Assembly: GCA_023386955.1 (NCBI GenBank) | Contig: JAEWIS010000041.1 | Span: 1 to 64,000, forward strand | Direction: 5' to 3' | DNA from: Bacillota bacterium | GTDB lineage: Bacteria; Bacillota; Bacilli; Paenibacillales; NBRC-103111 | DNA length: 64,000 nt | Shown here: piece after piece, positions 43,972-53,203 of the stretch | Layout of the letters: each line of letters opens with the position of its first letter | Position numbering within the stretch: position 1 is the first letter of the stretch | Program-made: the position numbers and the translations under genes | Notes under the pieces: generated by a model | Told to the model about the DNA's origin: nothing | Database searches by the model: none | Seen by the model: only the letters and a program-made list of their open reading frames with translations

Positions 43972-45717
43972 TCACTTGTCCTTCTGCAGCCTGAAGGCGC
44001 TGGGGAGCTGGCCGGTGTGGGTCTTAAACAACTTGGTGAAATACTGCTTGTTGTCGTAGCCCAGCAGGAGCGAAATGTCCTCCACGGTTTTGTCGGTGAG
44101 CTTGAGCAGCTCACGGGCCTTGTCCATTTTGACTCGGGTGGCGAATTCCACGAAGTTCTCCCCGGTTTCCCGCTTGAACAGGCGGCTCAGGTAGTTGGGA
44201 TGCAGGTGCAGATGCCGCGCGGCATCCTCCAGCGTGATCCGTTCGTTCCAGTGGACGGACACATAACGCTGGCACTCCATAATCTCCCGGTTTTTGGACT
44301 CCTGGTACACCTGGCCGGCCCACTCCACTGCCTGGAGCATATAGGAGCGCAGCCATCCCTCCAGCTCTCCCAGGCTGGTCAGCTCCATCACATCATGGTG
44401 CAGCACCTCCGAGGCATAGCTGGACTGGTAATGCTGCAGGGACTTGAGCCGCATCCGGATATCCAGGATGATCTTCAGCAGCCATTCCTTCACCTCCACC
44501 GGATTAAACCGGTGATACTGGATAAAGGCCAGCCACTTGGCGATAAATGCCTCCACCTGCTCCGCCTGCTCCTCCAGCACCGCGCGGCGGAATTCCTCCA
44601 GGGCGGTCACATACTCCGCCAGCAGCAGATCCCCCGAGCCGAAGCTGCCCTGCAGATGCTCCAGCCGCAGAATGGAGGCCTCCGGCCAATAGAAGCGGCC
44701 TTGCGCTGCGGCAATTTCCTTGTTCACCACCTCCCGCAGCTCCTTGCCGTCCGCCACTGGCGTGCCCGTCACGAAGGTGAAGGGGGTTTTGCCGAACTGC
44801 AGCAGGCATTGCTGGAGCTTGCGCAGGGTGTCCTCCATCCGCTGCCGGTTATTGATATGCAGCTGCGAAAAATGCGGGAACAGCAGCACCAGCTCGCCGC
44901 TCTCCAAGGAAAACACAGCCGCTTCTCCGGCCACAGGCAGCTTTCCGTTATCCTGTCGTTTTCCGTGTTCCTGCGACTTCCCATACTCCTGCAACTTCCC
45001 GTGCTCCGCCAGCTTCCCATTATCCGTCTGCTTCCCGTGCTCCGGGCGCTCACCGGGTGCCAGCAGCTCCTCGGCGATATTTTCCGCCGTATACACCAGG
45101 AGCTCCCGGGTCTGGAAACGCCGCAGCGCCTCCCGCATCCGGCAGGGAAACCCCAGAACAGGCACATACGAGGTGCCCCGGCTGAATTCCACACCGTACT
45201 CCGCCGCCTGCCTGCTCCATTCCGCCGGGTCCAGCAGGGGGCCGCCCAGTGTGTTCCGCAGGAAAATCCGCTTCAGGTCGCTGCGGTTGCGCCGTAAGCT
45301 CTGCTCCAGCTCCCGGCTTTTGTGCCGGACCACCGCCTCGCCGTCGAGTTCTTTTTTGAGCCGGATCAGGAGCTCCGTGATGGTTTTGGCCGTCATGGTT
45401 TCCTTCAGCACATATTCGCTGACCCCTAGCTTCACCGCCATCTGGGCATAGCCGAATTCGTCGTGGCAGGAGAGGATTGCCGTTTTCAAACCCGGCTCCT
45501 CCGTACGGAGCACCCGAATCAGCTCCATCCCGTCCATCTCCGGCATGCCAATGTCCGTGATCAGCACCTCCGGCGGGGCCTCACCCGCCGCCGCCAACGC
45601 CTCCAACGGGTTCTGGAAGGTCCCCGCCAGTTGGAAGCCCAGCCCGTTCCAATCCACCGCACCCGCCAAAAACTCCAGCACCGGCAGATCGTCATCCACC
45701 AGCATTACACTATACAT
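43972..45717 (-). CDS. AraC-family two-component response regulator (YesN-like)
   Basis: 581 residues. Receiver (1-125; DDD near 8-10, phospho-aspartate in VLITDIGMPEMDG near 55, lysine in YVLKETM), a long linker region, and two AraC helix-turn-helix motifs at the end (ITLEDAARHLHLHPNYLSRL, TVEDISLLLGYDNKQYFTKL). In the linker, residues about 224-259 hold a six-residue tandem repeat of the type EHGKLQ. It overlaps the kinase stop by 8 bases. It likely activates the ABC operon it sits in, in response to an outside sugar. Confidence 0.93.
   Translation of the reverse strand: MYSVMLVDDDLPVLEFLAGAVDWNGLGFQLAGTFQNPLEALAAAGEAPPEVLITDIGMPEMDGMELIRVLRTEEPGLKTAILSCHDEFGYAQMAVKLGVSEYVLKETMTAKTITELLIRLKKELDGEAVVRHKSRELEQSLRRNRSDLKRIFLRNTLGGPLLDPAEWSRQAAEYGVEFSRGTSYVPVLGFPCRMREALRRFQTRELLVYTAENIAEELLAPGERPEHGKQTDNGKLAEHGKLQEYGKSQEHGKRQDNGKLPVAGEAAVFSLESGELVLLFPHFSQLHINNRQRMEDTLRKLQQCLLQFGKTPFTFVTGTPVADGKELREVVNKEIAAAQGRFYWPEASILRLEHLQGSFGSGDLLLAEYVTALEEFRRAVLEEQAEQVEAFIAKWLAFIQYHRFNPVEVKEWLLKIILDIRMRLKSLQHYQSSYASEVLHHDVMELTSLGELEGWLRSYMLQAVEWAGQVYQESKNREIMECQRYVSVHWNERITLEDAARHLHLHPNYLSRLFKRETGENFVEFATRVKMDKARELLKLTDKTVEDISLLLGYDNKQYFTKLFKTHTGQLPSAFRLQKDK
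44941..45048 (-). repeat. Six tandem 18-bp units within the AraC-type regulator gene
   Basis: Units start at 44941, 44959, 44977, 44995, 45013 and 45031; most read CTTCCCNTNNTCCNNNNN on the plus strand. They encode six-residue units ending in GK(L/Q/S/R), for example EHGKLQ, DNGKLP and EYGKSQ. Confidence 0.9.
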
Positions 45718-47512
45718 AAGGGGTTTCCTCCTCCCGAAGCGGGATCATAAGCCGAATCACGGTGCCCTCATTTTCCCCGGAATCGATGGCAAAATCCACC
45801 TTCTCCGCGGGATAAACCAGCCGCAGCCGTTCGTAGACATTGCGCAGCCCGATGCCGGACAGGGCCGACGTGCGTTTCTCCGTCAACGGCTCAGGCTCAT
45901 TGGAAAACACATGCCGCCGCAGCTGCTCCAGCCGCTCCGGGTCCATGCCTGCGCCGTTATCCTCCACCGCAATCAGAAGGCGTGCCCCTCCGTCCGTCAG
46001 CCGGCTGGTGATGGCGATAACCCCTTCCTTGCGCTTCAAACCATGCTGGTAGGCATTCTCCGTCAAGGGCTGCAGGATGAACCGGGGGACCTGGCACAGA
46101 AGCGTATCCGACGCCGCAGATACCTCCAGCCGTACCGCACCGCCGTGGCGGGAATTCACCAGCCTCACATAATGCTGGATAATATCCAGCTCCTCATGGA
46201 GCGGAATAAACTCATTATTCCGGTTGATGGTCATCCGCAGGAGAGAGGAGAGGGAGCTGATCAGCTCCGCATTTTCCTCGTCGCCCTTCATTAAGATCTT
46301 CAGCCGGATGGAATTCAGCACGTTGAACAAAAAATGCGGATTAATCTGCGCCTGGAGCATCGCCAGCTCTGCCTTGCGCTTCAATTCCTGCTCCCGCCGG
46401 TTCTCCTCCAGCGTGGCCTCGATCCGGTCCAGCATCCGGTCGAACACGTACCCGAGGCGTCCCACCTCATCCGGGCCGGAGATGTTGGAGCGCTCCCCCA
46501 GCCGCCCGTTCTGGATGCGGACCACCGTCTGGACCAGCCGCCCGATGGGTTTGGTCAGGGTGCCCACCACCGAAAGCAGAATAATGGCGAACAGCACCAG
46601 AAACACCAGCTGGATCACAAAATCCGTCCGGCGGAAGCTTTCGATCCGGCTGGCTGCTTGTTTGTAGGGGCTCATGCTCACCAAGCGCCATTCCGGGGTG
46701 ACCTGCTCCGCCAGCATAATGAACTCCTCCCCCGCCACCTTCAGGAAGGATACCCCGCCGTCCTGGGGCAGCTTATCGTAATAGGGGAAGGGTGTCCCGA
46801 TGCCCGCCGAACCCTCCCGGTCCACCAGCACCTGACCGTTGCGGTCTACCAGAAGCATGGTTTCATTGGTTTTGGACTGGGCAAATAAGCGCTGGATCAC
46901 GTCCATCTCCAGGCTGACGATGACATAACCGTATACCACATCCGCTGAGCGCAGGGGTTTGGCCGCCGTGAGCAGATAAGGTCTGCCCGGATTTACCAGA
47001 TAATTGGGCTCCGCCCCTACCCAGCGTACGCCATAGGCGGAAACCCCGGACAACCCCTCGAACCAGTCCCGCTTGGTAAAATACGAAGGATGAAAGCCGA
47101 AGGTGCTATAGCTGGCTACATATTCTCCGTTTGGCAGCAGCACGGTTGCGTACATATTGCCGAAGGAGTTCATAACCGTTTCCAGCCGCAGGCTGATTTT
47201 CTGCTTATGGGCCAGCATATCTCCGGTGCTTAAGGCAAGATCGTTCCGCCCCAGCTCCCGGATGGAAATTTGCATATCACTGTCAAATTGGACGAAGTTC
47301 ATCACATAGACCAGATTTTTGATCTGGCCCGCCACCACCTGATTTACAATCCGCAGGGATTCCCGTGAATTGTCGGTCACCTGAGTGCGGACCACATCCC
47401 GGGTGAGGAAGTTCGACACCAGCATGGACACGAGGGAGGGCAGCACCAGGCAAATCAGAATGGTGAGCATGAGCTTGTTGCGGAGCGACAGCTTGTGGAA
47501 CCAGCGCAGCAC
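45710..47512 (-). CDS. YesM-family sensor histidine kinase
   Basis: 600 residues. Helix near 15-35 (LMLTILICLVLPSLVSMLVS), a large outside Cache-type domain to about 285, and a second helix (IQLVFLVLFAIILLSVVG). A HAMP domain precedes the His_kinase domain (LQAQINPHFLFNVLNSIRL, histidine near 392) and HATPase_c (ENAYQHGLKRKEG, VEDNGAGMDP, GIGLRNVYERL). It starts at GTG 47512, eight bases after GGGAGG. It lies in the operon after the sugar-binding protein and before its own regulator. It probably senses a sugar or the binding protein. Confidence 0.92.
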   Translation of the reverse strand: MLRWFHKLSLRNKLMLTILICLVLPSLVSMLVSNFLTRDVVRTQVTDNSRESLRIVNQVVAGQIKNLVYVMNFVQFDSDMQISIRELGRNDLALSTGDMLAHKQKISLRLETVMNSFGNMYATVLLPNGEYVASYSTFGFHPSYFTKRDWFEGLSGVSAYGVRWVGAEPNYLVNPGRPYLLTAAKPLRSADVVYGYVIVSLEMDVIQRLFAQSKTNETMLLVDRNGQVLVDREGSAGIGTPFPYYDKLPQDGGVSFLKVAGEEFIMLAEQVTPEWRLVSMSPYKQAASRIESFRRTDFVIQLVFLVLFAIILLSVVGTLTKPIGRLVQTVVRIQNGRLGERSNISGPDEVGRLGYVFDRMLDRIEATLEENRREQELKRKAELAMLQAQINPHFLFNVLNSIRLKILMKGDEENAELISSLSSLLRMTINRNNEFIPLHEELDIIQHYVRLVNSRHGGAVRLEVSAASDTLLCQVPRFILQPLTENAYQHGLKRKEGVIAITSRLTDGGARLLIAVEDNGAGMDPERLEQLRRHVFSNEPEPLTEKRTSALSGIGLRNVYERLRLVYPAEKVDFAIDSGENEGTVIRLMIPLREEETPYV

Positions 47513-47635
47513 AGGAACCGCCTCCCTCTCTTGTTGGATGGGTGAAAAAGGGAAAAGAAGAGGGGCTTTCTGCCTCTCCTCTCCCATTATACAGACAATC
47601 TATACCTATTCGCCGGACATATCCGGACTGATAAA

Positions 47636-49000
47636 TTATTTGCTGCTGGTCTTGATATCGTTGAGCTTCTTGGTGGTGGTTTGGATGGTTTTCTCCAGAT
47701 CCTGTTTGCCGGTCAGATACAGCTCCACCTGGCTCAGCAGCTCTTTTTCCTGCTGGAGGGAGAAGGTGGGAGGAACGATAAGCTTGGTGGCTTTGTTCAC
47801 CTTCAGCGTAGCCAGGAGAGAGTCCTTGTCGATAAACTTGGCCAGCTCCGGCTTGCCGCTTTTGAGGATCGCTTCGACGTTTTTGTTCAGGTCGGCTTTT
47901 TTCCAGCCGGAGAAGAACATTCCCTGCTCCAGCATACCCTCGGTGGTATACCATTTTACAAATTCATAAGCAGCCTGTTTGTTCTTGGAGGAGGCCGCAA
48001 CCCCTACGAAGTCCGCATTGATGGAGGTGTAGCCGTTGGGGTCCTTGGCGTCAAATTTGGGATACGGAGCAAACACGGTGTTGAACTTGCCGTTCAGAGC
48101 AAGCTCGCCTACCATCCAGTTGCCGGTGAGCAGCATGGCGGTTTTGCCGGCGTAGAACACATCGCGGTAGCCCATCTTTTGGGAGACGACATCGTAATAG
48201 GGCACAGAGGACTTATCCACATTCTCCATTTTGTTGCGCAGCTCCAGAGAGAAGCGGTACTTGGGGTTATCCACATTGGGAGTACCGTCCTCCTTCACGA
48301 AGAAGGGCAGCTCCGGATCGTTGGACAGGGCCAACTGGGCATAATCCTTCCAGGTGTGGAAGTAGGAGCCGTACACCTTGTTGGCACCTTCGCCGCTGGT
48401 GAGCTTTTTGGCATATTCGGCATAGTCGTTCCAGGTCCATTCTGTAGGCACCGGGAGCTTGGCTTGATCCAGCTTGTCCTTGTTCAGGAGCACCAGCCAC
48501 TCGATCATTTTGCCGGGCAGGGCGTAATATTTGCCGTTGACGCTGGTATCAATCTTGAACTCGGCCTTGGGATCAAAGCCGTCCTTCTTCATGTACTCGT
48601 CCAGGGGCTCCAGCATACCTGCGCCTACACGCTGCGCATAGTCCGGGGCGGCGGAATACATGATGACGTCCATTTGGTCGCCGGAGGCAGCCAGCAGGTC
48701 CAGCTTCTTCATGCCCTCCTGGGAGTCGCCCTTTTCGGACAGGCCTTCATAAACGACCTTGATGTTGGGATGGGTTTTGTTGAAGGCGGCTACCGTGGCG
48801 TTCCAATTGCCCTGGGGCTCGGTGTACCAGGCCTGGACCTTGATGGTAACCGGAGCGGCTGCAGAACCGCCCGGAGCGGCCGAGCCTCCGGCAGCAGGTG
48901 TGTCCGTTTCCCCGCCGCCGCAGCCGGCTAGGGCAGCGGTTGCCGCCAGTGTGCCGGTGAGCACAAGCAGGCTTCTTTTCACAAAAGGTGAGTTTCTCAT
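47636..49000 (-). CDS. Sugar ABC transporter substrate-binding lipoprotein
   Basis: 454 residues, extracellular solute-binding protein family 1. A signal peptide with lipobox ALAGC (cysteine near 22) is followed by a Gly/Ala/Ser/Pro-rich spacer, then the binding domain (TIKVQAWYTEPQGNWNATVA, VMLLTGNWMVGEL-like AMLLTGNWMVGELALNG). It captures an oligosaccharide outside the membrane for the two permeases upstream. ATG at 49000 follows GGAGGGG at 6 bases. No ATPase gene is present in the window, so a shared MsmK-type ATPase elsewhere is assumed. Confidence 0.92.
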   Translation of the reverse strand: MRNSPFVKRSLLVLTGTLAATAALAGCGGGETDTPAAGGSAAPGGSAAAPVTIKVQAWYTEPQGNWNATVAAFNKTHPNIKVVYEGLSEKGDSQEGMKKLDLLAASGDQMDVIMYSAAPDYAQRVGAGMLEPLDEYMKKDGFDPKAEFKIDTSVNGKYYALPGKMIEWLVLLNKDKLDQAKLPVPTEWTWNDYAEYAKKLTSGEGANKVYGSYFHTWKDYAQLALSNDPELPFFVKEDGTPNVDNPKYRFSLELRNKMENVDKSSVPYYDVVSQKMGYRDVFYAGKTAMLLTGNWMVGELALNGKFNTVFAPYPKFDAKDPNGYTSINADFVGVAASSKNKQAAYEFVKWYTTEGMLEQGMFFSGWKKADLNKNVEAILKSGKPELAKFIDKDSLLATLKVNKATKLIVPPTFSLQQEKELLSQVELYLTGKQDLEKTIQTTTKKLNDIKTSSK

Positions 49001-49142
49001 GTTTGACCCCTCCAATAATGGATAATGGCTTGAAAGCCCTTGCAGGCTCTTGCAACCCGATGGTACCAAACCGTCCTGCCGGTGATGAGTCAATTTATTA
49101 ACCGGAAACGTTCAATTTATAACCTGTGGAACCCCAAGTCCC

Positions 49143-49976
49143 TCAGCCTTTGACCCCGCCCAGGGCGATGCCTTCAATCACATGCTTTTGCCCGATGATA
49201 AAAATGATAAGCAAAGGCAGAATGGCGGATACGGCCCCGGCCATAATGAGGGAATACAGCTCCCCGTTCAGGGTGGCGAAGGAGCGGATGCCCAACTGGA
49301 TGGTGAAGAGGCTTTTGGTCTTCAGGAAAATCAGCGGCCCCTGGTAGTCGTTCCAGGTCCAGATAAACCGCAGGATGGCATAGGTGGCGATGGCCGGGCG
49401 GACCAGCGGCGTGCAGATGGACAGGAAAATGCGGATATGTCCGGCGCCGTCGATTTTGGCCGATTCCATATATTCGTCGTGGATGCCCATGTAGAACTGC
49501 CGTAGCATGAAGGTGCCCAGGACGCTGAAGGCCCCTAGCATCACTAAACCCAGGTGGGTATCGAACAACCCCATCCAGCGGAACAGGAGGAACTGCGGCA
49601 CCAGAATGGCCTGCTGGGGGACCATGTAGATGGCCAGCACCAGAATAAACACCGCTTCCCTGCCGCGGAATTTCACCTTGGCGAAGGCGTAGGCGGACAT
49701 GGCCGCAAACAGCACTGAGGAAAAGGTAGTCAACAGCGTCACCTTAATCGAGTTCCAATAGTACAGCGGAAATTTGGTGGTTGTCCAGACCTCCTTGTAG
49801 TTTTCCACGGCGTTCCAGTTTTTCGGAATCCATTCGATGGGGTATTTGAACACATCCGCCTCCGGCTTCATGGACGTGGAAATCATCCAGAAGAAGGGGG
49901 TCATAAACAGGATGCCCAGCACGGTCATGATTAGGGTCAGCAGAATTTTTTTGGCCAAATCGGATTTGTGGCGCAT
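49143..49976 (-). CDS. Carbohydrate ABC transporter permease (MalG type)
   Basis: 277 residues with six helices and the EAA loop DEYMESAKIDGAGHIRIF near 185. The start ATG at 49976 follows AAAGGAG at 11 bases. An in-frame ATG at 50009 would overlap the stop of the preceding permease and has a weaker site, so it remains an alternative. It works with the other permease and the binding protein in sugar uptake. The end, HVIEGIALGGVKG, is the usual family ending. Confidence 0.92.
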   Translation of the reverse strand: MRHKSDLAKKILLTLIMTVLGILFMTPFFWMISTSMKPEADVFKYPIEWIPKNWNAVENYKEVWTTTKFPLYYWNSIKVTLLTTFSSVLFAAMSAYAFAKVKFRGREAVFILVLAIYMVPQQAILVPQFLLFRWMGLFDTHLGLVMLGAFSVLGTFMLRQFYMGIHDEYMESAKIDGAGHIRIFLSICTPLVRPAIATYAILRFIWTWNDYQGPLIFLKTKSLFTIQLGIRSFATLNGELYSLIMAGAVSAILPLLIIFIIGQKHVIEGIALGGVKG

Positions 49977-50008
49977 GGGGGCTTCGGCTCCTTTCCTAAC
50001 AAATCGCA

Positions 50009-50965
50009 TCAGTAGTTCACCCATTTCTTCTGCCCGTACCATTGGATCAGGGTCACCAGGAGCACGCAGAACAGAAGCACAATGGCCATGGAGGAGGCAT
50101 AACCGGACTGCAGGTTGACGAAGGCCGTTTCATAGAGCCGGTATACCACCACGGTGGTGGAGTTGGCGGGGCCGCCGTTGGTGAGCACGGCAATCAGGTC
50201 GAAAACCTTGAAGGACCCGATAATCCCCGTTACCAGCAGGAAAAAGGTGGTCGGCGACAACAGCGGCAGGGTGATCCGGAAAAATTGGCGGAGCTTGCTG
50301 GCACCGTCGATTTCCGCGGCTTCATACAGATCCTTGGGGATGGACTGCAGGCCGGCCATGAAGATGATCATGTTGTAGCCGATGTTCACCCAGATCATCA
50401 GGCCCATCACGCAGTAGAGGGCGTAATCCGTGTCCCCCAGCCACTTCGGCGGGTCCTCCATACCCAGTGACATCAGCACCTGGTTGATGGGGCCGTAGGA
50501 GGGATGGAGCAGCACCTGGAACACGATGGCGACGGCCACGATGCTGGAGATGTAGGGGATAAAGTAAACCACCTTGAACAGGTCCTTGAAGAAGATTTTC
50601 TGGTCGATGAGCACCGCCAGCACCAGGGAGATGGCCAGGGTGATGGGCACCACCAGCATCAGGATCAGGTTGTTCTCCAAGGATTTCAGGAAGATATCGT
50701 CCTTGAACAGCCTTAGGAAGTTGTCCAGTCCGACAAACTTGGTTTTGGAGAAGCCGGAGACGAAGTTCCAGTTGGTGAAGCTTAAGAAGAAGGAGGCCAG
50801 AATGGGAAACAGGGTGAACACCAGGAGGCCGATGAGCATCGGGCTGATAAAGGCGTAGCCGGCAATGTCCTCCCGCAGCTGGAGCAGGTTGCGGCGGCGT
50901 TTGGGCGCAAGCGCCGGTGTTGGCGTCCGGGTCAGGGGAAGGGCCTCGGCGGTCCGGTTTTTCAT
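50009..50965 (-). CDS. Carbohydrate ABC transporter permease (MalF/UgpA type)
   Basis: 318 residues. A basic, proline-rich start (ALAPKRRRNLLQLREDIAG), six helices and the EAA loop DLYEAAEIDGASKLRQFF near 218. First gene of the operon permease-permease-binding protein-kinase-regulator. The ATG follows AGGTGACG. A minus-strand TACAAT lies about 65 bases upstream, but a clear -35 was not found. Confidence 0.92.
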   Translation of the reverse strand: MKNRTAEALPLTRTPTPALAPKRRRNLLQLREDIAGYAFISPMLIGLLVFTLFPILASFFLSFTNWNFVSGFSKTKFVGLDNFLRLFKDDIFLKSLENNLILMLVVPITLAISLVLAVLIDQKIFFKDLFKVVYFIPYISSIVAVAIVFQVLLHPSYGPINQVLMSLGMEDPPKWLGDTDYALYCVMGLMIWVNIGYNMIIFMAGLQSIPKDLYEAAEIDGASKLRQFFRITLPLLSPTTFFLLVTGIIGSFKVFDLIAVLTNGGPANSTTVVVYRLYETAFVNLQSGYASSMAIVLLFCVLLVTLIQWYGQKKWVNY

Positions 50966-51059
50966 GGGTTGTCGTCACCTCGGAATATAGGATAGAGGCT
51001 CGTAAGCCGGGTATATGGCTATTGTACGGGCTGGAGACGGGGCGGCATAAGGACGGATT

Positions 51060-51230
51060 CCAACCTGTTGGAGTCAAAATTGTACTTTTTGGGCGGGGGG
51101 GAGGCTGGTGGCTGGATGGAGTGGAGAAAGGTGCGGGAGGTAGAGGGTCGTGTGAGGATGAGGAGAGAGGGGCGGAGCTGGACGGATGGTGACCGGCGTG
51201 AAGATGGCGTGGTGAGGGAGAGTCGAACCG
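51060..51230 (+). other. G-rich tract upstream of the sugar ABC operon
   Basis: The plus strand is dominated by G with A (GGGCGGGGGGGAGGCTGGTG, then repeated GGATGGAG and GAGGATGAGGAGAGAGGGG). Several G-runs are close enough to form a G-quadruplex. Frames here are low complexity and not genes. Confidence 0.6.
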
Positions 51231-51247
51231 TTCTGGGGATTCCAGTA

Positions 51248-51440
51248 AATAACGCCTTGGTTGTTCCGCTATTGGTGCTGTGGAGCCCCAATTGGCTCGA
51301 TTAGGGAAGTGCATTTTCCGCTATTGAGGGAAATGCCCCTGACTCTGCGGGGAAAGGGAGCGGTTAGCGGAAGATCCCCTTCCGCTATTAAGGCTTTTCG
51401 CCAGCCGAGCGGAAAATAGGGGAAATCAGGTTCCACTATT
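51248..51440. repeat. Four-unit TTCCGCTATT array (locus B3), spacing about 52/64/51
   Basis: Units end at 51273, 51325, 51389 and 51440, reading CCGCTATT three times and CCACTATT once. At least two units also begin with the inverse (AATAACG, TTAGCGGAA), so they are nearly palindromic and their direction is ambiguous. The distances between ends (52, 64, 51) are close to but not equal to the 50/61/50 pattern of the other arrays. Confidence 0.75.
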
Positions 51441-51603
51441 TTATGAAACGACACGATACAGGAGCAAGAATGGCTATTTTACTGGATGGAGAGGGTACTG
51501 AGCTTATATAGGCAAAGGGGCGGGTGCAGGGACAGAAGACTCGGGTTTTAATCTGTTGAGGCTGTGCTATAATAGGTAGAATAAGGAATGGAGGAGTTTA
51601 TGT

Positions 51604-52683
51604 ATGCCCCGGGTGGATGAATTCGGGTTAATCCGGCTGCTTACGGGAGGCCGCAGCAATCCGGCGCGTGTGGAACAAGGCCCTGCAGGAACCGGGGACG
51701 GTGTAGCCGTCGGCATCGGAGACGATGCGGCCGTGCTGGATGGACGGAGCGGTTTTCAATGGGTGGTTACCTGTGATACGATGGTCCGGGACATTCACTT
51801 CAAACCCGAGACAATGACCTATGAAGCCATCGGCTACAAGGCCATGGCATCCAATATAAGCGACCTGGCCGCGATGGGGGCCATTCCCCGCTTCGCGGTG
51901 GTGGCGCTGTCCGTGCCGGCGGATATGGAAACGGAGGCCCTCCGCGAGCTGTACGATGGCCTCTATGCCTGCGCCAACCGCTACGGCGTGGCGGTGGTCG
52001 GCGGGGACACCACCTCCTGTCCCCGGGACATGACTGTGTCCGTCACCGCCATCGGCGAGGTGGAGACGGACCGTGCTCTGCTGCGCAGCGGCGCGCGCCC
52101 GGGGGACACGGTGTTCGTCACCGGTCCCCTGGGCCTCTCCGCCGCCGGGCTGCACCTGCTCCTGGCCGCAGGCCGGAGCGCGTATGATCTGGCCGGGCTG
52201 CCGGAGGAGCGGCAGCGGCTGGTGCGGGCGCACCAGTTCCCCCAGCCTCAGGTGGAGGCGGGGCGGATTTTGGTGCGCAGCGGGTTGGGCCGGTCGCTGA
52301 ACGATGTCAGCGACGGTTTGGCCAGCGAGGCCTGGGAGCTGGCGGAGGCCTCCGGCTGTGTCATCCGGCTGGAGGAGACGTTGCTGCCGGTGGATTCCGC
52401 TCTCTCCGGTTATGCCCGCGAAGCCGGGCTTAACCCGCTGGAGCTGATGCTGTACGGCGGGGAGGATTACCGCCTCACCGGCACCGTGCGGGGAGAGGAT
52501 GCGGCGGCGGTGCAGGCTCTTTTTGATGCGGAGGGGCTGGAGTTCCATGTGGTGGGCCATGTGCTGGCCGATGAGGATTCCGCGACGCCCGGCGTGCTGC
52601 TGAAGCGCCGTGACGGTAGTGTTAGTCCGCTGCAGAAGCGGGGGTACAATCATTTTAAGGAAGACCAATCAGCCGATGCTTAA
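51604..52683 (+). CDS. thiL: Thiamine-monophosphate kinase
   Basis: 359 residues. It makes thiamine diphosphate from thiamine monophosphate. It begins with MPRVDEFGLIRLLTGG; the ATP/metal-binding residues lie in GIGDDAAVLDG near 38 and CDTMVRDIHFKPETMT. The core has YKAMASNISDLAAMGAIPRF, VVGGDTTSCP near 138 and NDVSDGLASEAWELAE near 235. The start ATG has GGAGGAG at 7 bases. It leads the thiL-tsaE-tsaB-rimI-tsaD cluster, as in B. subtilis. Confidence 0.95.
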   Translation: MPRVDEFGLIRLLTGGRSNPARVEQGPAGTGDGVAVGIGDDAAVLDGRSGFQWVVTCDTMVRDIHFKPETMTYEAIGYKAMASNISDLAAMGAIPRFAVVALSVPADMETEALRELYDGLYACANRYGVAVVGGDTTSCPRDMTVSVTAIGEVETDRALLRSGARPGDTVFVTGPLGLSAAGLHLLLAAGRSAYDLAGLPEERQRLVRAHQFPQPQVEAGRILVRSGLGRSLNDVSDGLASEAWELAEASGCVIRLEETLLPVDSALSGYAREAGLNPLELMLYGGEDYRLTGTVRGEDAAAVQALFDAEGLEFHVVGHVLADEDSATPGVLLKRRDGSVSPLQKRGYNHFKEDQSADA

Positions 52684-52696
52684 GGAGGCAGCCGCT

Positions 52697-53203
52697 ATGG
52701 ATGCGCATTCCACAACCTATTGGTACGAATCACGGGAGGAGCAGGACACCTACCGGCTGGCCAAGGAGCTGGCCCGGTTTTTTATACCGGGTTCGGTGAT
52801 CGGGCTGGACGGGGATCTGGGCGCCGGCAAAACCACCTTTTCCAAAGCGGTGGGACAGGCCTTGGAGGTGCAGGAAACCGTCAACAGCCCTACTTTTACC
52901 ATTATCAAAGAGTATGAGGGGCGCACCATGCCCTTTTATCATATGGATGTGTACCGCATCTCCCAGGAGGAGGCGGAGGATATAGGGTTGGACGATTATT
53001 TCTACGGAGACGGCGTGACCCTGGTGGAGTGGGCATCCATTATCCGGGACCTGATCCCGGAGGAGCATCTGTCCGTATATATCGAGAACACCGGGTGGAC
53101 GGAGCGCCGGTTCCGGCTGGCTCCCGTGGGGGCCGTCTACAAGAAGTGGTGTTCGGATCTAAAGGAGCAGGGAATTATTCATGATGAACGACAGGAATCC
53201 TGA
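52697..53203 (+). CDS. tsaE: tRNA t6A synthesis ATPase TsaE
   Basis: 168 residues. P-loop DGDLGAGKTTFSKAVGQ near 40 and SPTFTIIKEYEG near 65, with YHMDVYRI and LVEWASIIRD in the second half. It drives cycling of the TsaB-TsaD complex that adds threonylcarbamoyl to A37 of ANN-decoding tRNAs. ATG at 52697 follows AAGGAGG at 8 bases. It overlaps tsaB by 23 bases. Confidence 0.95.
   Translation: MDAHSTTYWYESREEQDTYRLAKELARFFIPGSVIGLDGDLGAGKTTFSKAVGQALEVQETVNSPTFTIIKEYEGRTMPFYHMDVYRISQEEAEDIGLDDYFYGDGVTLVEWASIIRDLIPEEHLSVYIENTGWTERRFRLAPVGAVYKKWCSDLKEQGIIHDERQES

Noticed and set aside
51019..51291. Short frames in the G-rich tract (proline/serine or glycine/arginine rich)
   Set aside because: Low complexity forced by base composition; no ribosome sites.
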